A stretch of DNA of 64,000 nt, taken from positions 47,056-111,055 of the forward strand of contig NZ_JAINRC010000026.1 of NCBI RefSeq assembly GCF_020400655.1, given 5' to 3'. The DNA comes from Streptomyces spinosus. Lineage in GTDB: Bacteria > Actinomycetota > Actinomycetes > Streptomycetales > Streptomycetaceae. Positions 18,290 to 26,603 of the stretch are shown one piece after another; within the stretch, counting starts at the first letter, position 1, and each line of letters begins with the position of its first letter. The notes under the pieces are model-generated. The model worked only from the letters and a program-made list of their open reading frames with translations. It made no database searches and had not been told where the DNA came from. The position numbers and the translations under genes were made by a program.

Positions 18290-19363
18290 CTAGCCCGCGA
18301 GCGCTTCCTCCGGCTCCCCGCTCACCCGCGGCTCCGGCATCTCCCGGTGCGCCGGGTCCCGCACCTCGCCCACCAGCATCTCCAGCACGTCCTCCAGGGC
18401 CACCAGGCCGAGCACCCTGCCGGTCGCGTCCGCCACCTGGGCCAGGTGCGTGGCCGCCCGGCGCATGACCGTCAGCGCGTCGTCCAGCGGCAGCTCGGCG
18501 CGGAGCGTGGCCATCGGGCGCCACACGTGCTGCGGGACGGCCCGGTCGGAGTCCTCCAGGTCGAGGACGTCCTTCACGTGCACGTACCCCATGAACGGCC
18601 CCTTCTCCCCGGCCGCGACCGGGAAGCGGGAGTAGCCCGTGCGGGCGGTCAGCTCCACGATCTCGCCCGGAGTGACCGCCGGGGTCACCGTGACCAGGGT
18701 CTCCCGGCGCAGCAGGACGTCCGTCACCGGGCGCGAGCCCAGCTCCAGGGCGTCCTCCAGGCGCTCCTGCTCCTCCGGGTCGAGGAGACCGGCCTGGCCG
18801 GAGTCCTCCAGGAGCCGGTTGAGCTGCTCGGTGGTGACGACCGCCTCCACCTCGTCCTTCGGCTCGACCCGGAACAGCCGCAGGATGCCCTGGGCGCAGG
18901 CGCCGAGGGCGACCGTGATCGGCCTGCACAGGCGGGCGAACCAGACCAGGCCCGGGCTGAGCCACAGCGCGGCCTTCTCCGGGGCGGCCATCGCGAGGTT
19001 CTTCGGGACCATCTCGCCGATCACGAGGTGGAAGAAGACCACCGCGGCCAGCGCGATCACGTAGCCCAGCGGGTGGATCACGCCGTCCGGGAGGTGGATC
19101 CACTCGAACACCGGCTCGAGCAGGTGCGCCACCGTCGGCTCGGCGACCGCGCCGAGCGTCAGCGAGCAGACGGTGATGCCGAACTGGGCGGCGGCCATCA
19201 TCTGCGGCAGGTGTTCGAGGCCGTACAGCACCTGCCGGGCCCGGGCGGTGCCGAGCGGTTCGATCTGGCTGCGGCGGACGGAGACGAGGGCGAACTCGGC
19301 GCCGACGAAGAAACCGTTGGCGAGGACGAGCAGCGCCGCGAAGACCAGTTGGAGGACGCTCAT
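18290..19363 (-). CDS. CorC/HlyC family membrane protein with CBS domains (second of pair)
   Basis: A 357-residue protein with an N-terminal DUF21/CNNM membrane domain (residues 1-190; VLANGFFVGAEFALVSVRRSQIEPL and FHLVIGEMVPKNLAM) and a CBS pair (about 210-335; SRFPVAAGEKGPFMGYVHVKDVL and GLVALEDVLEMLVGEVRD). It lacks the extra C-terminal CorC domain that its neighbour has. The family is tied to magnesium or cobalt efflux and, by old naming, to haemolysins. Its ATG overlaps the stop of the upstream gene by 4 bases, so the two are translationally coupled and may form a complex. Confidence 0.92.
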   Translation of the reverse strand: MSVLQLVFAALLVLANGFFVGAEFALVSVRRSQIEPLGTARARQVLYGLEHLPQMMAAAQFGITVCSLTLGAVAEPTVAHLLEPVFEWIHLPDGVIHPLGYVIALAAVVFFHLVIGEMVPKNLAMAAPEKAALWLSPGLVWFARLCRPITVALGACAQGILRLFRVEPKDEVEAVVTTEQLNRLLEDSGQAGLLDPEEQERLEDALELGSRPVTDVLLRRETLVTVTPAVTPGEIVELTARTGYSRFPVAAGEKGPFMGYVHVKDVLDLEDSDRAVPQHVWRPMATLRAELPLDDALTVMRRAATHLAQVADATGRVLGLVALEDVLEMLVGEVRDPAHREMPEPRVSGEPEEALAG

Positions 19364-20694
19364 CGGGCGGCCTCCATCACGTTCGCCACCGGGACCGTCC
19401 TGACCAGGCGGACCCGTTCGGCGCGGTAGTGGCCGACCTGGCGGACCGAGAGCCGCCAGCCGGGCAGCTCGGCCCGGTCACCGGGGGCCGGGATCCTGCC
19501 GAGCAGGTCGGCGACCAGGCCGGCGACGGTCTCGTACGGCCCCTCGGGCACGTCGAGGCCTATGCGCTGGAGGATGTCGACGCGGCAGCTGCCGTCCACG
19601 TCCCAGGCGGGCCTGCCGTCCTCGGGCGGGGCGGGGGCCAGCTCGGGCACGTCCTTGGCGTCGTGCTCGTCGCGGACCTCGCCGACGAGTTCCTCGACGA
19701 TGTCCTCCAGGGTGACCACACCGGCCGTGCCGCCGTACTCGTCGACGACGACCGCGATGGGCTGCTCGCTGCGCAGGCGGGCGAGCAGGGGCTGGACCGG
19801 CAGGGTCTCGGGGACCAGGAGCGCCCTGCGGGCGATCCGGCCGACCGGCGTACGCAGCCGGTCGTGCACGGGGACCGCCAGCGCGTCCTTGAGGTGGGCC
19901 ATGCCGACGATCTCGTCGATCTTCTCCCGGTAGACGGGGAAGCGGGACAGGCCGGTGGCCCGGGTGAGGTTCACGACGTCCTCGGCGGTGGCCGAGTCCT
20001 GCAGCGCGCTCACCTTCACACGCGGGGTCATGACGTGCTGCGCGGTCAGCTCGCCCAGGGACAGGGTGCGGACGAACAGGTCGGCCGTGTCCTGCTCCAG
20101 GGCCCCGGCCTGGGCGGAGTGCCGGGCCAGGGAGACGAGTTCGCCGGGGGTTCGGGCGGAGGCCAGTTCGTCGGCGGGTTCCACGCCGAGGGCGCGGACC
20201 AGCCGGTTGGCGACCGTGTTCAGCGCCGAGATCACCGGGCGGAACAGGCGGGCGAAGCGGTGCTGCGGGCCGGCGACGAAGCGCGCGACCTGCAGCGGCC
20301 GGGACACCGCCCAGTTCTTGGGGACGAGTTCGCCGATCACCATCTGGATCGCGGAAGCCAGCAGCATGCCGACGACCACGGCGACGCCGGAGGCGGCGCC
20401 CTCGGGGATGCCGAGGGCGGCGAACGGGCCGCGCAGCAGCTCGGCCAGGGCCGGTTCGGCGAGCATGCCGACGACCAGGGAGGTGATGGTGATGCCGAGC
20501 TGGGTGCCGGAGAGCTGGAAGGACAGCTCCTTCAGCGACTCCACGACCGTACGGGCGCGGGGGTCGCCGTCCGCGGCGGCCTTCTCGGCCTCCGGGCGCT
20601 CGACGGTCACCAGGCCGAACTCGGCGGCCACGAAGAAACCGTTGGCGAGAATCAGCAGGAACGCCGCTCCGAGGAGCAGCAGGGGGATGGTCAC
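19360..20694 (-). CDS. CorC/HlyC family membrane protein with CBS and C-terminal CorC domain
   Basis: A 444-residue paralogue of the next gene. The CNNM/DUF21 membrane domain spans residues 1-195 (LANGFFVAAEFGLVTVERPEAEKAA, MVIGELVPKNWAVS), the CBS pair about 215-340 (HVMTPRVKVSAL, IAVVVDEYGGTAGVVTLEDIVEELVGE), and the C-terminal transporter-associated CorC_HlyC domain about 350-435 (DGSCRVDILQRIGLDVPEGPYETVAGLV). Likely a divalent cation efflux or regulation protein. It is first in the two-gene operon. Confidence 0.93.
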   Translation of the reverse strand: MTIPLLLLGAAFLLILANGFFVAAEFGLVTVERPEAEKAAADGDPRARTVVESLKELSFQLSGTQLGITITSLVVGMLAEPALAELLRGPFAALGIPEGAASGVAVVVGMLLASAIQMVIGELVPKNWAVSRPLQVARFVAGPQHRFARLFRPVISALNTVANRLVRALGVEPADELASARTPGELVSLARHSAQAGALEQDTADLFVRTLSLGELTAQHVMTPRVKVSALQDSATAEDVVNLTRATGLSRFPVYREKIDEIVGMAHLKDALAVPVHDRLRTPVGRIARRALLVPETLPVQPLLARLRSEQPIAVVVDEYGGTAGVVTLEDIVEELVGEVRDEHDAKDVPELAPAPPEDGRPAWDVDGSCRVDILQRIGLDVPEGPYETVAGLVADLLGRIPAPGDRAELPGWRLSVRQVGHYRAERVRLVRTVPVANVMEAAR

Positions 20695-20858
20695 GCTGCC
20701 ACCGCCTTCCCGTTCCGTCGGGCAGGGGTGGCGCAGGTACTACAGGACGATCCGTCCATCGCCGGAGGGAGTCACTCCTCGGGTAGCAGGAACCCCTGTG
20801 CACCGGGCGGCACGCAGGGGCGGAGGCGCAGCGAAACGACCTCCGCCCACCAGATTAA

Positions 20859-21329
20859 TCAAGATCTGGGCTCATGCGGCAGGGCGGAGGGCGCCGAGTG
20901 GGCCTCGGCGAGCGCGCGCAGGGCCTGTGCGTCGGCGATGGCACGCTGCTTGGCGATGCCCGGCTGGATGCCGAGCGCGGGCAGGCTGGTGCCGTCGCTG
21001 AGGTCGAGGAAGACCCACGGGTCACCCGGCCGGAGGTTCACCCGGAGGATTTCCGCCCATGCCAGGCGGCGCTTGCCGGCGATGTTGACGACGGTGACGC
21101 CGGACTCGTCGGCGACCACCTTCACCCGGGCGAGCCGGGCCAGGGCCCAGAAGATCAGCGCCCCGGTGACGACGAAGCTGAGCCGCGAGCCCGGGCCCAG
21201 GTGCTCCAGCAGCATGCCGATGCCGGATATCACCAGGAAGATCACCACCCCGGCGGTGAGCAGGATCGCCCGGGTGTGTCCCGGCCGGAAGGTGACGGGG
21301 AGGCGGGAAGGAGGGGTCAGGTCGGACAT
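20859..21329 (-). CDS. PH domain-containing membrane protein
   Basis: A 156-residue protein with two membrane helices in the first 65 residues (AILLTAGVVIFLVISGIGMLL and SFVVTGALIFWALARLA) and a C-terminal bacterial PH-like domain (VVADESGVTVVNIAGKRRLAWAEI...GDPWVFLDLSDGTSL). Function unknown. It ends the cluster hisE-hisG-this gene: its ATG is only 14 bases from the hisG stop, so it is probably co-transcribed with the histidine genes. Confidence 0.85.
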   Translation of the reverse strand: MSDLTPPSRLPVTFRPGHTRAILLTAGVVIFLVISGIGMLLEHLGPGSRLSFVVTGALIFWALARLARVKVVADESGVTVVNIAGKRRLAWAEILRVNLRPGDPWVFLDLSDGTSLPALGIQPGIAKQRAIADAQALRALAEAHSAPSALPHEPRS

Positions 21330-21343
21330 CTCGGGCGTACCTC

Positions 21344-22192
21344 TTACAGGCGGCAGGCGTGGATGGCCGTGGTCAGGATGGCGCGTGCACCGATGGCGTA
21401 GAGGTCGTCCATGATCCGCTGGGCCTCCTTGGCGGGGACCATGGCACGGACGGCGACCCAGCCCTCGTTGTGCAGCGGGGAGACGGTCGGGGACTCCAGG
21501 CCGGGGGTGAGCGCGACGGCCTTCTCCAGCTGTTCGACCCGGCAGTCGTAGTCCATCATCACGTACGTGCGGGCCACCAGGACGCCCTGGAGGCGGCGCA
21601 GGAACTGCTGGACCTTCGGTTCGTCGGCGTCGGCCCCGGTGCGGCGGATCACGATCGCCTCGGACTTCATGATGGGCTCGCCGAAGACCTCCAGACCCGC
21701 GTTGCGCAGGCTGGTGCCGGTCTCGACGACGTCGGCGATGACCTCGGCGACCCCCAGTTCGATCGCGGTCTCCACGGCGCCGTCCAGGTGGACGACGGAG
21801 GCGTCGACCCCGCGGTCCGCCAGGTGCTTGTCGACGATGCCCTCGTAGGAGGTGGCGACCGTCTTGCCCTTGAGGTCCTCGATGTGGTCGGCCGTGCCGG
21901 GCTTGGCGGCGAAGCGGAAGGTGGAGCGGGCGAAGCCGAGCGGCAGGATCTCCTCGGCGTCGGCGCCGGAGTCGATCAGCAGGTCACGCCCGGTGATGCC
22001 GATGTCGAGGCGGCCGGAGGAGACGTAGATCGCGATGTCCCGGGGGCGGAGGTAGAAGAACTCGACCTCGTTCTCCGGGTCGACGATGCGCAGCTCCTTG
22101 GACTCGCGGCGCTGCTGGTAGCCGGCCTCATGCAGCATCTCCGCCGCAGGGCCGGACAGTGAACCCTTGTTGGGGACGGCGATGCGCAGCAT
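21344..22192 (-). CDS. hisG: ATP phosphoribosyltransferase
   Basis: Catalyses the first and feedback-inhibited step of histidine synthesis, joining ATP and PRPP. The 282 residues fit the long form of HisG with its own C-terminal regulatory domain (from about residue 210, VARTYVMMDYDCRVEQLEKAV). Motifs are LRIAVPNKGSLSGPA at the start, DIGITGRDLL near 75 and ADVVETGTSLRNAGL near 170, the PRPP-binding region. AAAGGAA lies ahead of the ATG. It follows hisE by 55 bases, the usual Streptomyces arrangement apart from the main his operon. Confidence 0.96.
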   Translation of the reverse strand: MLRIAVPNKGSLSGPAAEMLHEAGYQQRRESKELRIVDPENEVEFFYLRPRDIAIYVSSGRLDIGITGRDLLIDSGADAEEILPLGFARSTFRFAAKPGTADHIEDLKGKTVATSYEGIVDKHLADRGVDASVVHLDGAVETAIELGVAEVIADVVETGTSLRNAGLEVFGEPIMKSEAIVIRRTGADADEPKVQQFLRRLQGVLVARTYVMMDYDCRVEQLEKAVALTPGLESPTVSPLHNEGWVAVRAMVPAKEAQRIMDDLYAIGARAILTTAIHACRL

Positions 22193-22247
22193 GAGGTCGG
22201 CTTCCTTTGCGTGAAGGGTTTTTCTACAGGTGTGTGCGGCGGGCGGG

Positions 22248-22520
22248 TCAGAGGTGGGCGTAGACGTCGTCCAGGGAGATCCCGCGGGCGACCATCATTA
22301 CCTGGACGTGGTACAGCAGCTGCGAGATCTCCTCGGCCGCCGCCTCCTTGCCCTCGTACTCGGCGGCCATCCAGACCTCGGCGGCCTCCTCGACGACCTT
22401 CTTGCCGATGGCATGGACACCCTTGCCGACCAGCTCAGCGGTGCGGGACGTGGCGGGATCGCCCTGGGCGGCCTTCTGCTGGAGCTCGGTGAAGAGCTCC
22501 TCGAACGTCTTCTTGGACAT
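22248..22520 (-). CDS. hisE: Phosphoribosyl-ATP pyrophosphatase
   Basis: The second histidine synthesis enzyme, hydrolysing phosphoribosyl-ATP to phosphoribosyl-AMP. The 90-residue all-helical protein has the MazG-like signature KKVVEEAAEVWMAAEYEGKE and EEISQLLYHVQVMM. The ATG at 22520 (MSKKTF) is preferred to a GTG four codons upstream, since GGGTGGG then stands at a proper distance. It lies 34 bases downstream of ribH on the same strand and may be part of one long transcript. Confidence 0.95.
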   Translation of the reverse strand: MSKKTFEELFTELQQKAAQGDPATSRTAELVGKGVHAIGKKVVEEAAEVWMAAEYEGKEAAAEEISQLLYHVQVMMVARGISLDDVYAHL

Positions 22521-22554
22521 GGTGCTGCCCACCCTACGCGGTCGGGCCGGCTCC

Positions 22555-23040
22555 TCAGTGCCAGGGTTCGGATACCGAGCGGAGCGTCGCCGCGGTCGCG
22601 ACGGCGGCGGTCACCGCCTCGTGGCCCTTGTCCTCGTTCGAGCCCTCCAGGCCGGCCCGGTCCAGGGCCTGCTCCTCGGTGTCGCAGGTGAGCACGCCGA
22701 AGCCGACGGGCACGCCGGTCTCGACGGACACCTGGGTGAGGCCCTGGGTGACGCCCTGGCACACGTAGTCGAAGTGGGGCGTGCCGCCCCGGATGACGAC
22801 GCCGAGGGCGACCACGGCGTCGTAGCCGCGGCCCGCCAGGACCTTGGCGGCGACCGGCAGCTCGAAGCTGCCGGGGACCCGGATCAGGGTCGGCTCGTCG
22901 ATGCCCAGGTCACTCAGGGCGCGCAGGGCGCCGTTCACCAGACCGTCCATCACCTGCTCGTGCCACTGCGCTGCGATGACGGCGACCCGCAGGTCGCTCA
23001 CATTGTGTACGGACAGCTCCGGTGCACCCTTGCCGCTCAC
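22555..23040 (-). CDS. ribH: 6,7-dimethyl-8-ribityllumazine synthase
   Basis: Condenses the ribityl pyrimidine with 3,4-dihydroxy-2-butanone 4-phosphate, the next to last step in riboflavin synthesis. The 161-residue protein shows VAVIAAQWHEQVMDGLVNGA at its start, PGSFELPVAAK near 55, ALGVVIRGGTPHFDYVC near 78 (with the catalytic histidine) and FGVLTCDTEEQALDRAG near 115. It forms capsid-like or pentameric shells in other bacteria. It follows ribBA by 23 bases. Confidence 0.97.
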   Translation of the reverse strand: MSGKGAPELSVHNVSDLRVAVIAAQWHEQVMDGLVNGALRALSDLGIDEPTLIRVPGSFELPVAAKVLAGRGYDAVVALGVVIRGGTPHFDYVCQGVTQGLTQVSVETGVPVGFGVLTCDTEEQALDRAGLEGSNEDKGHEAVTAAVATAATLRSVSEPWH

Positions 23041-23063
23041 GTCTCTCCTCAGTGCTCTCGTGC

Positions 23064-24377
23064 TTACTGGTTGCCGCAGGTGGTCGCGGACGCGGCCACC
23101 GGAGCCGACACGGCGGGCGTGTCGAGCCAGGGCAGGTCGTGTCCCATCCGGTCCCGCTTGGTGCGCAGGTACCGGAGGTTGTGCTCGCCGGCCTGGACGG
23201 GCATCGGCTCGCGGCCGGTGACCTTCAGGCCGTGGCGCAGCAGCGCCTCGGTCTTCTCGGGGTTGTTGGTCATCAGCCGGACGCCCCGGACGCCGAGGTC
23301 GGCGAGGATCCGCGCGCCGGCGCCGTAATCGCGGGCGTCGGCGGGCAGACCGAGTTCCAGGTTGGCGTCCAGGGTGTCGTGGCCCTGCTCCTGGAGCGCG
23401 TAGGCGCGCAGCTTGGACAGCAGGCCGATGCCGCGTCCCTCGTGTCCGCGCAGGTAGACGACGACACCCCGGCCCTCGGCCTGGATGCGTTCCAGGGCGG
23501 TGTCCAGCTGAGGGCCGCAGTCACAGCGCAGGGAGCCGAAGACGTCGCCGGTGAGGCATTCGGAGTGGACGCGGACCAGGACGTCCTCGCCGTCGCCGAT
23601 CTCGCCGTGGACGAGGGCGACGTGCTCGACGCCGTCGGCGGCGGACCGGTAGCCGTAGGCGGTGAAGGTGCCGTGCCGGGTGGGCAGACGGGTCTCGGCC
23701 TCGCGGCGGACGGTGGGCTCGCTGCCGCGTCGGTAGGCGATCAGGTCCGCGATGGAGATGATCGTCAGGCCGTGCTTGCGGGCGAACGGGATCAGCTCGG
23801 GCAGCCGGAGCATCCGGCCGTCCTCGCCCGCGATCTCCACGATGGCGCCGGCCGGGCGGAGCCCCGCGAGCCGGGCGAGGTCGACGGCGGCCTCGGTGTG
23901 CCCGTTGCGCACGAGGACGCCGCCGGGCCGGGCGCGCAGCGGGAACACGTGGCCGGGGCGGACGAGGTCGGTGGGTTCCGCCGTGCCGCTCGCGAGCAGC
24001 TGGAGCGTCGTCGCGCGGTCGGCGGCCGAGATGCCGGTGGTCACGCCGTGGGCGGCGGAGGCGTCCACCGAGATGGTGAACGCGGTCTTCATCGACTCGG
24101 TGTTGTCCTGGACCATCTGCGGCAGCCGCAGCCGGTCCAGCTCCTCGCCCTCCATGGGGGCGCAGATCAGGCCCCGGCATTCGCTCATCATGAAGGCGAC
24201 GATCTCGGGGGTCGCCTTCTCGGCGGCGATGACGAGGTCGCCCTCGTTCTCCCGGTCCTCGTCGTCCACGACGACCACCGGGCGGCCCGCCGCGATGTCG
24301 GCGATGGCCTGCTCGACCGGGTCGAGGGCGAAGTTCTCGATGTCGTCGGTGCCGTACAGCGGCGGTGCCGAGGTCAT
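23064..24377 (-). CDS. ribBA: Bifunctional DHBP synthase / GTP cyclohydrolase II
   Basis: A 437-residue fusion. The N-terminal RibB domain (about 20-220) makes 3,4-dihydroxy-2-butanone 4-phosphate from ribulose 5-phosphate (VVVVDDEDRENEGDLV, with the metal glutamate; RPGHVFPLRA). The C-terminal RibA domain (about 225-420) opens GTP: zinc cysteines in HSECLTGDVFGSLRCDCG and RGHEGRGIGL. Its ATG overlaps the pnuC stop by 4 bases, so the two are coupled. The tail after residue 420 (PAVSAPVAASATTCGNQ) is a variable extension. Confidence 0.97.
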   Translation of the reverse strand: MTSAPPLYGTDDIENFALDPVEQAIADIAAGRPVVVVDDEDRENEGDLVIAAEKATPEIVAFMMSECRGLICAPMEGEELDRLRLPQMVQDNTESMKTAFTISVDASAAHGVTTGISAADRATTLQLLASGTAEPTDLVRPGHVFPLRARPGGVLVRNGHTEAAVDLARLAGLRPAGAIVEIAGEDGRMLRLPELIPFARKHGLTIISIADLIAYRRGSEPTVRREAETRLPTRHGTFTAYGYRSAADGVEHVALVHGEIGDGEDVLVRVHSECLTGDVFGSLRCDCGPQLDTALERIQAEGRGVVVYLRGHEGRGIGLLSKLRAYALQEQGHDTLDANLELGLPADARDYGAGARILADLGVRGVRLMTNNPEKTEALLRHGLKVTGREPMPVQAGEHNLRYLRTKRDRMGHDLPWLDTPAVSAPVAASATTCGNQ

Positions 24378-25015
24378 GCCGGGGCTCCTTCCAGTGCGGG
24401 CTGCGGGCCCCGGCGGGAGCGCAGCCACCAGTCGCGCATGCCCCACAGGACGAGTGCGCCGTAGATGACGTAGACGAAGCCGGAGAAGGCGTAGCCGTTG
24501 GCGAAGTTGAGGGGGACGCCGACGGCGTCGACGAGCAGCCAGGCGATCCAGAACTCGACCATGCCCTTGGCCTGCGCGTACATCGCGACGACGGTGCCGA
24601 CGAAGATGTAGGCGTCGGGCCAGGGGTCCCAGGAGAGCTTCGGGTAGGCCGTGAAGAGCAGGGCGACGGCGACCGTGCCCGCGGCGGCGGCGGCGAGCAT
24701 GGCCGCGCGCTCCCGCCAGGTGGCGAAGCGGGGGGTGATGTGGCCGTCGCCGGCACGGTCCTTGGTGCGCTGCCACTGCCACCAGCCGTACAGCGCCACG
24801 GCCATGACGACGACCTGCTTGCCGGCGCTGCCGGTCAGGTGGCCGTAGAAGGCGGCGAAGAGGACCAGGCCGGACAGGAACTGCACGGGCCAGGTCCACA
24901 GGGAGCGGCGCCAGCCCAGGGCGAGGGTGATGAGGCCCAGGATGTTGCCGGTCATGTCGGACCAGATGATGTGCTGGCCGAAGAGGGTGAACGCCTCGGA
25001 GTTCATCCAGTTCAC
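24374..25015 (-). CDS. PnuC-family transporter, probable riboflavin importer (PnuX type)
   Basis: A 213-residue membrane protein with about seven helices and the PnuC family's tryptophan-rich loops (YGWWQWQRT and FSGFVYVIYGALVLWGMRDWW). PnuC proteins carry nicotinamide riboside, but copies placed inside FMN-riboswitch operons of actinobacteria have been proposed to carry riboflavin. This copy overlaps ribE by 4 bases and ribBA by 4 bases, so it is translated with the riboflavin genes. The ligand is inferred from context only. Confidence 0.88.
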   Translation of the reverse strand: MNWMNSEAFTLFGQHIIWSDMTGNILGLITLALGWRRSLWTWPVQFLSGLVLFAAFYGHLTGSAGKQVVVMAVALYGWWQWQRTKDRAGDGHITPRFATWRERAAMLAAAAAGTVAVALLFTAYPKLSWDPWPDAYIFVGTVVAMYAQAKGMVEFWIAWLLVDAVGVPLNFANGYAFSGFVYVIYGALVLWGMRDWWLRSRRGPQPALEGAPA

Positions 25016-25617
25016 CTGCCGGCCCCCTGTCCGGCCGCGAGCAGCCGCTCCACGTACTTGGCGATGACGTCGACTTCGAGGTTGACCGGGTCGCCGGGCT
25101 GCTTCACGCCGAGCGTGGTCAGGGCGAGGGTGGTCGGGATGAGGCTGACGGTGAAGTGGGCGGGGCCGGCCTCCACGACGGTGAGGCTGATGCCGTCGAC
25201 GGTGATGGAGCCCTTCTCCACGACGTAGCGGGAGAGGTCCGCGGGGAGGGAGATCTTCACGATCTCCCAGTTCTCGGAGGGCGTGCGGGCCAGGATCTCG
25301 CCGGTGCCGTCCACGTGGCCCTGCACGATGTGTCCGCCGAGGCGGGCGCCGACGGCGGTGGGGCGCTCGAGGTTGACACGGGAGCCGAGGGTCAGCGCGC
25401 CCAGGCTGGAGCGCTTCAGCGTCTCGGCCATGACGTCGGCGGTGAACTCGTCGCCCTCGTGCTCGACGACCGTGAGACAGACCCCGTTCACGGCGATGGA
25501 GTCGCCGTGGCGTGCGCCCTCGGTCACGACGGGGCCGCGGAGCCGGAAGCGGGAGGAGTCGCCGAGGTTCTCGACGGCGGTGACTTCACCCAGTTCTTCG
25601 ACGATTCCGGTGAACAC
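25012..25617 (-). CDS. ribE: Riboflavin synthase alpha subunit
   Basis: Dismutates two lumazine molecules to riboflavin. The 201-residue protein is two tandem lumazine-binding barrels, beginning FTGIVEELGEV (1-95) and GHIVQGHVDGTGEI (96-190), each with its SIAVNGVCLTVV or SITVDGISLTVV motif. The GTG at 25617 starts the canonical M/V-FTGIVEELG sequence, with AGGAGG about 11 bases upstream. It is the first gene of the riboswitch operon. Confidence 0.97.
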   Translation of the reverse strand: MFTGIVEELGEVTAVENLGDSSRFRLRGPVVTEGARHGDSIAVNGVCLTVVEHEGDEFTADVMAETLKRSSLGALTLGSRVNLERPTAVGARLGGHIVQGHVDGTGEILARTPSENWEIVKISLPADLSRYVVEKGSITVDGISLTVVEAGPAHFTVSLIPTTLALTTLGVKQPGDPVNLEVDVIAKYVERLLAAGQGAGR

Positions 25618-25782
25618 TTCCCGGGTCCTCCTGCCTCTTCGGGCACGGACTCCGGGGCCTGTCGATGACGACAGAAAGAAACGGATGAGCACACACCGGG
25701 AGCGTCGCCGAAAGGAACGCGTCCGCGTACGGACACGTCCGGATACGGCGGCGCGCACACGGAAGACGCATGCCCGCCCGCC

Positions 25783-25909
25783 GCGCACTGCCTCCCATCC
25801 GGACTTTAACCGTCGGTCCAGGAATTTCACCTGGTCAACCGGCCGCTGGAAGCGACCGGGTCGCGGACTGTAACCGCCGGTTCGGAGTTTCACCGACCCC
25901 GGAGTGCGC
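25783..25909 (-). promoter_or_regulatory. FMN riboswitch (RFN element)
   Basis: Read on the minus strand, the closing stem GCGCAC/GTGCGC (25904-25909 with 25783-25788) encloses the conserved RFN blocks GGGGTCGGTG, AAACTCCGAACCGGCGGTTA, CAGTCCGCGACC, CTGGTGAAATTCC-like and TAAAGTCCGGATGGGAG. FMN binding represses riboflavin operons. It lies 166 bases ahead of ribE. A small hairpin (25659-25674) between it and ribE could take part in the switch. Confidence 0.96.
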
Positions 25910-26050
25910 TGCTTCTGGTACAGAGCCAGTGTGCCACGCCCGGCAGGCGTCCATGAGGGTGACGGGTGTGGGGTCGCTCACAGTACGTGTCGCCGGCCTT
26001 GCGCGACGCGACCCACTCGCCAACTGGCGGGCACGCGAGCAGGGTTGACC

Positions 26051-26092
26051 AGGTACGGACCATTGACCGTACTGGTCTAGTCCTTTTAGGGT
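26051..26092 (+). promoter_or_regulatory. Chitinase-type promoter without a chitinase
   Basis: AGGTACGGACCA (26051-26062), TTGACC (26063-26068), TGGTCTAGTCCT (26073-26084) and TAGGGT (26087-26092) reproduce the promoter of the chitinase at 8666, including the second 12-bp repeat letter for letter. ACTGGTCTAG matches the DasR site half. No chitinase follows; a strong inverted repeat begins 9 bases later. Confidence 0.75.
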
Positions 26093-26100
26093 GCGGTCGG

Positions 26101-26140
26101 GCCCGGCGGCGGTGACGACGGCCCTTGCCCGCCGCCGGGC
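26101..26140 (+). terminator. Inverted repeat directly after the orphan chitinase-type promoter
   Basis: GCCCGGCGGCGG (26101-26112) and CCGCCGCCGGGC (26129-26140) pair perfectly over 12 bp around a 16-base loop. It starts at about the predicted transcription start, an odd place for a terminator unless the gene between has been lost. Confidence 0.5.
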
Positions 26141-26196
26141 CGCCACCGCGCCGGGTACGGTCACCGCATGACGGCACCGGTGATCCGCGCGGTCGC

Positions 26197-26550
26197 GTGG
26201 GACGGGACGGCGTGGGACGGGCGTGGGACGACCCTTCCGAGGACCAACTCCACGGCCTGCTCGCGGACATGAGCCTGACCTGGCGCGTCGTCATCGTCGA
26301 GCGGCTGGACCGGGAGCCTGCCGGGCACCACTACACGCAGGTGTGTCTCGACGACGACCTGAGCTACCGGGTGGAGTACCGCGAGGGCGGCCCCGACCGG
26401 CACTTCCAGGCCCGGGTGCCCCGTGAGCACGAGGTGTTCGCGGTCGAGCCCGTCGCCGAGGTGGTGCGGGCCTGGGCGTTCGATCGGCCGGGCTGGCGCG
26501 AGGCGCTGCCGTGGGTGCCGTGGCCGAGAGGCCCTAGCGGGAGCCGGTAA
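26197..26550 (+). CDS. Hypothetical protein, reading frame shifted near its start by an 11-bp duplication
   Basis: The conserved-looking body (DPSEDQLHGLLADMSLTWRVV, HYTQVCLDDDLSYRVEYREGG, HFQARVPREHEVF, WAFDRPGWREALPWVPWP) is clearly coding, but its frame has no ATG. A good ATG at 26168 (MTAPVIRAVAWDGTAWD) is in another frame. GGCGTGGGACG is repeated in tandem at 26209-26219 and 26220-26230; taking one copy away joins the ATG frame to the body and gives a 123-residue protein. GTG codons at 26197 or 26212 could rescue translation. Function unknown. Confidence 0.6.
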   Translation: MGRDGVGRAWDDPSEDQLHGLLADMSLTWRVVIVERLDREPAGHHYTQVCLDDDLSYRVEYREGGPDRHFQARVPREHEVFAVEPVAEVVRAWAFDRPGWREALPWVPWPRGPSGSR

Positions 26551-26603
26551 CGCCCCGACGTCCGGCAGCGCGGCGCCGGGTGGCCCGCTGCTCCGGCCGG
26601 GGG

